Positions 24,801-36,800 of a stretch of DNA of 64,000 nt are shown one piece after another. The position numbers and the translations under genes are program-made. Numbering within the stretch: position 1 is the stretch's first letter; the number at the start of each line of letters is the position of its first letter. The notes under the pieces are model-generated. The model ran no database searches and had not been told where the DNA came from. It worked only from the letters and a program-made list of their open reading frames with translations. This DNA comes from Calliopsis andreniformis (lineage: Eukaryota; Arthropoda; Insecta; Hymenoptera; Andrenidae): positions 5,620,961-5,684,960 of the forward strand of contig NC_135071.1 of assembly GCF_051401765.1 (NCBI RefSeq). The letters run 5' to 3'.

Positions 24801-27800
24801 CAATAGTAGAACGTTACAAAAGCAATATCGTTTCAAAAGGCAAAAAATGGATTTTGTGTGATTTTGTATCTTATATTAAAAAATCAAAGAAGAAAATACG
24901 ACAGAGTGTATAAAGTGTTGCAGATACGAAACTAAAAAATATTATTATTTAGATTGTTGACTTTTACTAGGAAATTTTAAAAATTAGATATGCTGAAATC
25001 TATGTAATATATTTTGTAAACTTGTTCAGAAAACTTTTTACACGTTAATCCAGCGGTTAAATTTAGGGAAAAATGGTCCAAGTTTAGTGGTCCAATTTTA
25101 GTAACTTCCCCCTACAACGAAACCGAATACCGAACGATTGTTCGGTCTACACATTTTAATCTACAGTATGTGTGCAGAAAGCAAGATATGAAATTTGAAA
25201 ATTGATATGATTCTACTACCAATAGTACTAATTTGGGCCCTATAAAATTAATCTGAAATAAATTCTATGGAAACAGCAAATATTTCGATTATATAGTGAG
25301 AGGTCCCCTAATGCCGGATATTAGCTATATCTTTAAAAAATAAAATGTGACAAAGCGGCCAAGTAGCAAAAATGACAGATGGGAATCTTCTCTTTACTTT
25401 TGTAAATGGTTGCTTTGTCGTTTCATTTTTTAAAGATGTAGCTAATAATGTCCGATATTAGGTGCTATTTGGCGTTAGGGGAACTCTTCCTATCTGTAAC
25501 TGGGCTCTGAGTGGGTATTACTAATGTGCGTCTGATCGGTTACTGAGTGTTTCTACTGAACAGTTGAAGAGGTTTCCTTATCTATAACCATAAGTTCCTT
25601 GCTAAAATTATATTTCATGTTAGTCCATGCAAAACGAGTTGTGAGTTTATTGTTGAATATAATATTGTATTAATTTGTATTATCAATATTAAAAACTAGG
25701 CTACAGCGTAAAGAAGAAGCGTAAGTAGGCCTAGTGAATTTTCTTCTCTCAAGTAGAACGGTTTTTACAAATAAATTTACTTGTTTAACTTTTTCCCTCG
25801 AATTTGTGTCAGAAACTGTTATTATACTATATTTTTAATTTTGTGTGGAAATCATCTGAGTAGTTCATTAGCCAAGCATGAAATATGCTAAATAATTGGA
25901 GAACATTCTTCAAAAATATATTATATGTAATTAAATATAATTATTATATAAAATGGCATATAATTTTGAAGGCAAGTTTATTTTACTACATATTATGAAA
26001 AGAGATCCTTTACATTTCTGTGAAGGGATGTAGAAGAAAATCTTTAAAGCAGTAACACACATAATAATATTCTATGTATTACTAATTAACAATTACTAAA
26101 TAATATTCTACGTATTACTAATTAGTAATTAATTACTAAATAATATTCTACATATTACCTCTATATTTGTTTATCACATTGATTTTTAAACAAATTCCTT
26201 ATTTGTTATAGACACCGTATTATTGGCCATGGCAACATAGAACCCCTGACAACGTGGAGTATGCTATTTATCTGACTAAGAGAACTTTAAGGAACAAGCA
26301 ACGTCATGCTCTTGAGGATTACGAAATTGTACATAAATCTTCTTCAATAAATTAATAATTAATTAAGCTAATAAATATATATTATGTATATATATAATAT
26401 GCGTTCATGTTTTATTGAGAGATTTCTTCTTTTAGGAAGCTTTAAACAGCTTACGTAGAAATTTACAAAACAAATGGGATATCATACAACTGCAAGCTGA
26501 AGAACAGGTGAATGTTTAATCATAATATGTTTTTACATTTAAATTATTGCATTCAGTCACAAAAGTTAAATAATTCACAATCGACAGAAATCATGGAAGA
26601 ATGTTTGTTATTCTATATGTTGTTAAACTCTTGAACATTTGAGCATGTGACTCCTTGAAATGATTCATTCTGTGGACCCAGGTACGCTTATCAAAGGAAC
26701 GGAAGAAAGGGGATAAGATAGTAAGTGACTCGCAAGAACGAGCATTTTGGAGAGTTTACAGACCACCACCTGGTTGTCTGAGCAGTCTTGAAATAGCACC
26801 TGTACCTACTCGTTTTCATCCTGGACTCTCGCGTCCTCCATCGCGTAAACGTACTTTAACAGATCTGCAACGTGAGGTAAATTTTATTTTTTCTAATTTA
26901 ATCTCTCAAAAGACCTGGGTAGTAATTGCTGCAAAACGAATTATTTTTTGAGATATTTTTTAAAAATTGTACTTCATAGTATCTTTAAAGTTAAAGGTTT
27001 TTTAGCATTAAGATGTCAATAATATCTTGTCAGCATTCAACACAATCTGAAACTCCCTTAGAAACACGACATATATATGTACACTTAATGGATAGCAAAA
27101 GACATGCATCATAGCATATTGCACTAATAAAAACAAATAAACAAGATTTAATAAATAACTTTACCTTCATATTTCTCAATAACTCTATATTTACGATCGA
27201 ACAGTCACAAGTCAGAACAAAATCAATCATTAATTCAATTAATTCAAACATTAAATATCAGTCAATTAATTCAGTAGGAGACGCCAGTTAGAAAAGATTA
27301 TTCAGTAACTAAACAATATTAAGTCAAGGCATGTTAATATTTAGTCACTGAAATGTTATGTCCATCTTTAAAATCAGACAACATCAATGTCTAATTCATT
27401 CAAAGACTAAATTTTCTAACTACAAAATAATTTACTTTTTACTTGCGATTACGTAATTCCAAGATTATAGGGTTTTTATATCTTCGATTTATTCTCCAAA
27501 AATTTCACCGTTCCCCTGTTTAAATATTATGTCTCTTGTGCTCTTCCACGAATTAATATATTTCGAAAAATTAATGTATTTCAATAATGAATGTGTCTCT
27601 GCTAAACCTTAGGTGGGTCTTCTGAAAAACAGCTTAATACGCACACGGATAAAGGTTTCGGTTGCTATTGAAAGTTTAAAATCATATTTTGAAACCTATC
27701 TCGAATATGATCCAATGCTTATACAGCCACAGCCATCGAACCCATGGATAACTGACGATCAAACATTTTGGCAACTAAACAATAGTCTGTTAGTATTCCA

Positions 27801-30800
27801 AATACAACTAAATTTGTTATGCTAATATTATAGCTTAACAAAAGTTCAGCGAACTTGGACTAATTTTTCTTATTTGTTCCATTCAAATTTTCATAGAGTG
27901 GAAGCTCCAACTGAAAAACGAGTAAAGCGCTGGGCCTTATCAATGGAAGAGTTAATGTCTGATCCAACAGGTGAATATTTCCAAATCTTGAATCGCCTCC
28001 ACAATTGTTTACCCAAGACCTATACAGATTTTATCATATATATTCGTTTGCAGGTTTACAAGAGTTCACAAATTACTTACGAAAAGAGTACAGTCATGAA
28101 AATATACGATTTTGGTTAGCAGTGAAGGATTTGAGGCACAGTTTTCAGGCACAAATACCAGACAAAGTTAACGAAATTTTTAAGTATGTAATTTCAACAC
28201 GTTTCAAAGCGGAACGATCAGTAAAATTTAGTTTGATTTGATATAAAGTGTTTATATCGTTCCTTTAGAGAATTCTTAGCCCCAGGAGCCCCCTGCGAAA
28301 TAAATATAGATGGAAAGACAATGGAAAAGGTTCACCAAGAAATGAAAACTCCTACTCGATTTACGTTTGATTCTGCTGCTGAGCACGTTTATACCTTACT
28401 TTTAAAGAAGGACTGCTATCCTAGATTTATTCGCTCTGATCAATACCGAAATCTCTTAGCTGCTGGTGTGCAACCTTTACAGAAAAAGAGGTATGTTTGC
28501 AATAATGCAGTATTTTTTTGTTATAGATTTCCAATTTACAATCAAGGAAACATTTTCTAAGGTTAATTTACAGTTTACTGACGACATGTGTTATGAACTT
28601 CTTAGAAATACGATTATTAAAACTAATACTAATTGCACTCAAGATACAGGGAATGCAGTAGCGAACTTATAACGATACAATACTCTATTGTACTGTATAC
28701 ACATATGATATCTTTCATAAAATTTCTGTATCATTAAGTGGCGACGAAAAATTTGAGTGGCCCAAGAGCACACAATATAACGATATATAATTGTGGGCAT
28801 AGAGATTTAGCACTTTTTTATTGCTTCCGATTTAGCTATATAATTTTAGCAATCATATCTCGTTTTCAATTTTTTTCAGATTCTTTTACTTCGGTGGACA
28901 GGTTAAGAAGAAAACTTCCTCAACCTCGGCTCCAACGTCTAGCACCTTGCAACAGCATGCAGTAGGTAGTACAACTAGTAGTAAGCGTAGAGGAAGTGAT
29001 CGAAGTCTTTCTGGATCTGCTCACGAGCTAGCTGTCTGTGGCATTCGTGACACTGCATCAACGCCTAGAGTTCCACATTCTCATAGTCAGTCGAATCTCA
29101 CCGATATTCCATACAGGTACATAATAAATTCAATATCTTAACAGATGTATTTAAACAAACATAGACTTTATGTCATAGAGTAATATTTTAAGAATATTCA
29201 ATAGATACTAGATGCCTCTACTTATTGTTAGAGTGATTCCCAATAATATGTAGACATCACCGTATTCGCGACGTTATTGCTGTATATTGTATTAAAATAG
29301 TCATTCCAATCAAAAGAAAGATATAGTTTGTTTATTTAATTGACTCATAATTCATTACATAATAACAAGCAGTAAAGTAAATTTAATATTTAGACACTTT
29401 GGAAAAACATAATACTTTGATTGTAGAAAATGCATGTGTGGGGCAGGAAGCTCATTTAACTCTGCCAGCTGAACTCACTTGTAAACTATTTGTTATACAG
29501 GGTATTCGACAGTAGAAGTCAGAAATTTTAAAGAGTAATTTTGTATGCCAAAAGAAGATGAAAGTCAAGAATGGCGAAATTGAATTTGGAGATTCATTTG
29601 GGGATTCGCTTCTCACGGAAGGTGTCCGACGTGGAACTTATTCTACTTCCGGCGCATATGCGTCAGGTTAGATACAGTGAAGCAAGTAGAATAAGTTCCA
29701 AGTCAGACACATTTTACGCGTATTTTAGGCGTTTTTCTCAATAATTAATACTTAACTTGGAGACGTAGCCTCAAATGCAATTTCGTCTATCTTCACTATC
29801 GTCTTAGGGTAGAACTACATAAACAGAACGCTAATTACCAGCTAACGCTAATTACCAGTGTAGGTACTTCTCATTCTCACTCATTTATTTCTTCTCATTC
29901 CTTCTCATTCTGGTTTCTTGATTTTCCAGCATGTTTCTATCCTTATTTTAGCCTATAGAATTAAATCTTAAAATTCGTGACACCTGCCGTTGAATACCCT
30001 GTATACAAAATATTTCAAGCAAGAGTTGTTTGATATCAAGGATTGCAATGTAATAATTAGTTTTTAGTTATGTGCTTTGCCTTTTTATCAAGATATGAAG
30101 GTCACCTTGAGTTTTTTAATTATCTGTAGAATTTGACTACAGGATTTAAAAAAGTGTCGAATGCTGAGTAAAAAAACTATTAATATATATTAATTGAGGT
30201 AATACTAAAAATGCTCTCCACTATAATTAGTACAAACGACAAGCTTGTTCTGCGTAATATGTAGGACTTATAGGGGCTAATAATAATAGGGGGTAATATG
30301 TAGGGCCAAAAAATTAGTCTTTCACTTTTATATTGAACGTATTTTTAATGCTTCTTTTAATCTTATTGAAGTTTCTAAATATTGAAATCTAATAAATTCC
30401 ATCCTAATATTGCAATTTAATAATTTTTTCTATTAATCTTAATATACAATATTGTTTTGTATTTTCTTTAAGTGTCTGAATATTTTTGCGACGTCAAATT
30501 TAAACATTATTTACTTAATGGCTTGTTATGTTACAAATTATGAATAAAGTCAATAAAGAAAATATAACTTTCTATTAATTACAAAGAGTGTTTTAATATA
30601 GTGGAAAACAATCACTTCGATTAACATTATTATCAACGAAAATATACAGCAAATCGGCACCGAAATTGATAAATATAACAAATGAATCTATCAGAAGTAG
30701 AAACATACTATTATTAAAACACATTCCGTGCTAAGCCAGTTTTATTCGATTTGTTCTTCAGACTCTTCAAGTCACCAGTGACCCATCCAATATCTTTATT

Positions 30801-33800
30801 ATTTATCTTTATTTTTATTAAGCTTTGTTTACATTAAGCAAATTTTGCCCAAGTAACCACGTTGATGAGCCTGAATTCGATCAAAGTTGTCCGTGTAAAG
30901 CCAGTTTCAACCAAGTTGAAACAAAAATTTTGATCGACTCTAGGTTGGTCAAATCTGTTGCTCACCCAAAAATTACTTAATGTAAACGTAGCTTAGTTAC
31001 AATAAATATAAATATAGCTTTATAAACACAATCAAATATCAAATAGTGTGAATAGAAATTCTAATGTTAGTTACCGATTATCTTGCCAGTACAGAACATG
31101 TTAAGAAAACAAGAGAGTATCTAATTTTGCAACTCTTCTATAAATTTTAAGCTTTTATACAGGATGTTTCTGAATAGCACAGGATAAATTTAAGGGGTGA
31201 TTCTAGAAACCAAAATAAGACGAAAAACAAGAATACGTTTGAGGCTTCTATTGTTAGTTATGTGTCTAAAAATCTGGTGGAAGGCACCAGAAATGAAACC
31301 ACGCAGAGGCCTCGAGCAGTGATTTCCCGAACAGCAGTATCGCATTGACGTAAGGGAGGGGAAGAGGTCGAATCGTCGAACAGATCATTATTAGATGATT
31401 AGGAATTATAAAAAAATATAATAATGAGTATAAAGAATGATGAGCCCAAAAAGGGGCCCAAACCTGTGGTTAAAAAGTATGCAGCGGTTTAGCAGGTAGA
31501 CGCTTTGCCGCTGCGCCATTGACGCTGTTGGAAACATAATATCGACACTTCGAAACATAACTATCTCGGCAGTTTTCATCGGACGAGTTTATTTACTTTC
31601 TGTAAGTGTTATGTTATTTTCCTGAGTGTGAAAGCTTTGAATATTGAACAAAACGCTTGACTTTTAAAGAATGTATGAAAATTCGATGTATATGTTACTC
31701 TGACGCGACAAAAACGACGAAAATATCGGTTTTCGATTTTTTTGACCATGACACACCAAATCGAGAAATCTGAAAAAAATCAGAGATACTAGTAACAACA
31801 ATATGTATTTACTTTAAAAATATGATTGTAGTTCTGAGATTTTTTCAATGTGAAATCCTCGTTTTTTGGCATTTTTTTCTGATTACTACTTTTCACAGCT
31901 TCAATTATCGATTTAAAAATCTCAGAAAATTCTATAACATGTATCTCGGTGTCTGAAATATCTCTGATGTTTTGTCGAATTTTTTATTCAATAGAGTACG
32001 AGTAATTTCCAAAAAACATGATTTTCTATTTACCCCTATTACTACCCCCAGGTTGAGATAGAAGGTTGAAAATTGGCACAAACTAGTTTTTTGTGATAAG
32101 CTATCGAATGGCCCATCCCAAATCGAATTTGGTTTGGGGACACTTTTGACCTCCTTATTCGGCTAGGCCCTTTTACTACACTTGACCAGGCTACAGGATC
32201 TAAAGTTCAGTTAAAATTTACGAATATCATTGAATAACAGTAATCTTATCTATTCGTTGCAATCCATAGACCACCTCAAACGACTCACTATGATATAGAA
32301 AGGGTTAATATGTTTACCTTCGTGTAAATTGCCTGTTCCACTTCACATATCCACCCATTACGATTCTCTCATCCGCGCATATTGAAAGACCATACAAGGA
32401 TATCGTTGAATAACACTAAACCTGCCTACTCCTTACAATTCAGAAGGTAAGTCAAAACACGCCCTATGAAATTTCGGAATACAAAGGGTCCCCTGTCCAA
32501 TTAATCTTCTGGATGGAAAACTGTACACACTATTAGAAATCTTGGCGTAGAATTTGAAGGAGAACCGCACACACAACAAGAATATTGCGAGAGAAAGACT
32601 AGATTTGTAGAAAAACTAGTTGTACGTATCACGAATATTCGCACAAATGTTGGATGCGAAGGTCCGTCGAAAAACTAACTGCGGCTTCTTGAAAATCTTG
32701 TCGAGAACACCCCATAACACCTGGTGTTATTAGATACCTAGATCTTCCACAACGGCCATTAACTTTACTGAAGGCTTGGCTTTGGCTTTCCGAAAACCAA
32801 GTCGAAGCGTGAAGAAAGTTCTTCAGTGTTTAACATTCAAATTCTTGGTTTTAATGACTTATGTAAACAAAACTAAACTAACTTCATGACTTAAATCGCA
32901 CTCAGCGTTTACGCCTACTGCACAAATCTCCAGCAGTCTCTGCTTTCCTGACCGAGTGTTACCAAAAATTGATAGAGATAGAGATATTTTCTTGATATTT
33001 ATATATATAGAATTTTAAATCAATCAACACGTCCTTTTATCACAATATTCCCGTTGTATATGCGGTTTTCCTCCAAATTCCACGCCAAGACTTCTAGTAA
33101 TGTGTATAGTTTATCGTGTGTAGATTTGGACCAGAAGATTAATGGGAGAGGGCACACATCAATCTTTTCTACTCCGAAATTTCATACGGTGTGAGGATTT
33201 CATACGGTATGGATTGCAACAAATAGACAAGATTACTGTTATTCAATGATATTCGTAAATTTTAACTGAATTTTGGATCCTGTAGCGTAGTAGAATGTAG
33301 TAAAACTTCCAATCAGCGGTGAGTGACTTCTTTCCCTCCCTTAGGTTAGTGCGATACTGCTATTCGGACAACCACTGATCGAAGCCTCCGCGCTGTTTCA
33401 TGTCTGGTGCTTTCCACTAGATTTTTAGACGCTTATAACTAATAAACAAAGCCTCAAATGCGAAATTGTTATTCTTGCTTTTCGTCTTATTTTGGTTTCA
33501 CTGGTAATTTTACATGAAAAAATAAGACGAAAATATGGAATACAAATTTTCGATATCGTGTTTCGTTTTTGAGAAAATTAACTTTAAGGTTTGACCGAAT
33601 ACAAGTGTATCTAACGACAGTTTCAGGTTGACATTTGAAGGGTAAACGGGGAAAGGAGAATGCTCCTTGCGTACCGCAGGGACTTTAGACCTTGTATGCT
33701 TGTAGATACGGCCTGCGTATAGTGCGTGTATAGGAACTTTAGGAATGGAGTGATGAAAAGATAACGTGAAAAGTGTGACGTCACATCTAGGCAAAAGATG

Positions 33801-36800
33801 ATTTAAAATGGTTGACACGGCATTACCTTACATTATAAATTATTAAAAATGCTGCAATAATGCTGTGCTCAAATTTGCAAGAAAATACATAACAATATAT
33901 AGGCAACAAATTAGTTTATGATAAAAATAAAATACACAGCAGACTAACTAAAACTATTTTATTTTATAATCCACAAATAGAAATAAATAATTTTCCTCCA
34001 AACGTTTGTATACTATTCATATTCTTATTACTTGTTTAAGCTAAAATAAGTTTGCAGAAAATAATTAATCAGATACCCAGTAAACACAGTTATGTCCATG
34101 TTACATAGATGTTACAAATCTGAAAGTCACATATTCTGCAACATGAGTGTAAAGCATGCAACTCAGAATACCCCACACATTTACAAATATATACAATACG
34201 TGTTGCCAGTAATTTGGTCTATGAAAAGCGAGCTGCTGCTGTGGAATGTATTTTCAAAGAGACCCTTGTACAATAAAATATAATGAAATTAATTGATCCA
34301 CTACTAGTATATTGCTCAATTCGCTAATACTTTGTTGTTGTACAAGATATCTCTGATAATAATTCTTTCTAAAGAAAAGCTATGTTATTAATATTAAGAA
34401 TTGTTCCTCATTAATATTAACAATTGTTCCTCAAACATTAGAAGACTTTCCACGTTCAATAATGGAAATACTTTTTTTCTTTGCTAGCATGAAACAACTC
34501 TGCGAACAGCTGTTTCCCATTAATTAACACGTTGAGCGCCACGCTGATTTTTAAGGAAGTCCCCGTCAGGCTACTAAATTTTATAGTTCTATATCATGTT
34601 ACACGCTGTCAGCCAGCGGTGGTTGACGCGGCCTAAATGGAAAGTCTATTGTCAGCCACCGATGGCTGACGTGGCGCTCAACATGTTCATTGGATGTAAT
34701 AATTTAGCAAGATTACCAATGTCTAGTTCCAATTTTGCTATTACTCTTAAAACTGTCAAATGTGTACTATAGATTATACGCATAATTAATAATATGTAAA
34801 CAAATTCACTTGAAATGTTTACCTATATATCAAAATAATTGTTTACCAATTTTCTCAGAATTTTTGTTGTATTTTCTCCTTCACTTGTCGGGAAGACTCT
34901 GTACCGAAATTGAATCAATCACTTTCTGCATATCTTATAATAAATTATACGAACAAGAAAACCCACTGAACCCGAAAATTTCGATTTTAATGAAACTGGA
35001 TGTGAAGTAGAATATATGAGGATGTTATTTAATCAGTCCCATTGAAAGGGAAGAACTCCTTAGCCAATAAGTTGTATTTTTTTCTCATCGGAAAAATGTG
35101 TATAACTGTATAAGAATTTCCGAAGTACTGAATATTCACGAAATTAAGGATGTACATTCCATTGTGTAACCAGTCTGTACCCCAAAACTATTCAGTGACT
35201 GAACGACAAAAATTAACTTTCCTGTAGCCTTGATGGTGCTCGACACTTTTTTCCGAAAAGTAATCTATTTTCTAGGTATGAACCTCACAGTGAATGGGTT
35301 ATAAGTTAAATGTATCAGTACCTCTGATTGTTTCCATTAATAATCTAGCACTGCAAGTCACGGATTTATTTTTTTTCACACCCTGTGCACAGCAACGGCC
35401 AACTCTAAGAAAGACCTCTCTCTTTCTTTTGAAGAGAGAGAGGGGGGAGAGGGAGAGGGGGAGAGAGAGAGGCAGCGCTGCCAGATTTGTTTCAACAGCG
35501 TATAGTGTTCACTGATGGAGATCTTTGACGAATGTTCAAGTTAATAATTCTAATTACATCTGTGTTATTTTACTGTGACATGTCACATGAGTTATATTTA
35601 TTTTATATTATTGTTCTGTCACGCACATTTCAAAAATTACTGACTTGTTATACCTATGTTACCGAACACTTACGTTTTGGTGTGATATGTCATGAAACTT
35701 ACGTCATTTTTATGTTACACTTCCTTAACAAAAGTTCCACAACTTGTGACTTTTGTGCTATGTAACACTGATTTTTTGTTTTTGTTTTTGGTTTTGTTTT
35801 ACAGACTATTATCACTATCTCAATATCGAATTCAAATACATTTTACACAATTATAATCTCCAAAATATGTTATAATAAGCACTATTTAAAATTGTAAAAG
35901 TACAGTAAAACTGAATGACTAAAATATATTCATGTACTAAATATTATCTTGTATACTTTAAAAAGAATATATGTATACGTTTATTTATTTATTTCTTACA
36001 ACAATTAACAACATATTCAAGTCGAATACTAAAGTAGTTTTACATGAAACATTGGTATATCGCTCTTTTGAAACTACATAGTTAGTGTATTGTTCTACCA
36101 TAGCTTATACATCTTGCCTACATGTGACATCACGTTGAAGTTTTATTTTTGCTTCAGGGAAATTACCGAATGCCGTGTTTGTAACTCGATCAGATCGAGC
36201 GTGTTTCCCATACCCCACGTACCCTTCAAACATCCAAAACTACACTTTATTGTACCACTTGCACCCGATAATAGTTCAAACCCTATTTTCTCAAAAATAA
36301 AGCACGATATCGAAAAAGTTTATTGAATATTTTCCACTTATTTTTTTATATAGAATCACCATTTTCGGGGTTTATCAACAGTTTTGTTCAAAACTACTTG
36401 CATTCAAGCCGCTTGAATTCAAGTTGCTTGACCAATCTGAATGAATCTTTAAACGCATGATCTTTTGCAACTTCACATTTGTAATTCTTTTGCTTCATGA
36501 ATAGAATCAATAGAATATCACTCCTCCTATCAACTGATGAGGTAGAAGACATATGCAAATTCCTATCAGTGAAACCTGTAGAAGCGCACAAGTGGTACTT
36601 TTACGTATCAATTCTGATCGTTTCGACCTTAGTTTTGAATCCTGGAGCGATTTATTGATAAAATGATGAATTTAGAATAACGAGCTAATGAACATTAATA
36701 AAAAGCTCTGGAAATATCTGATTTTCTGTATAAAAGTATCTTGCTTAACTTTACAATATCTAATCGCTAACTCTCTATTGTAAAGCTAGATCAAAAGCTC

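Larger units (their letters stand above)
33519..36350. mobile_element. foldback repeat family A, copy 3, split by an insertion
   Basis: Outer ends are inverted: AAAAAATAAGACGAAAATA and TTTTCGATATCGTGTTTC on the left mirror 36285-36345. TGACGTCACATCTAGGCAA (33777-33795) mirrors TGTGACATCACG near 36125. Interior matches 14280-15150 on both sides of the break at about 34078 and 35796. Confidence 0.8.

Noticed and set aside
35532..35765. Hydrophobic 77-residue frame that could mimic receptor membrane segments upstream of the CPWE exons
   Set aside because: It lies inside a nested transposable element and has no receptor-like motif or matching splice sites.
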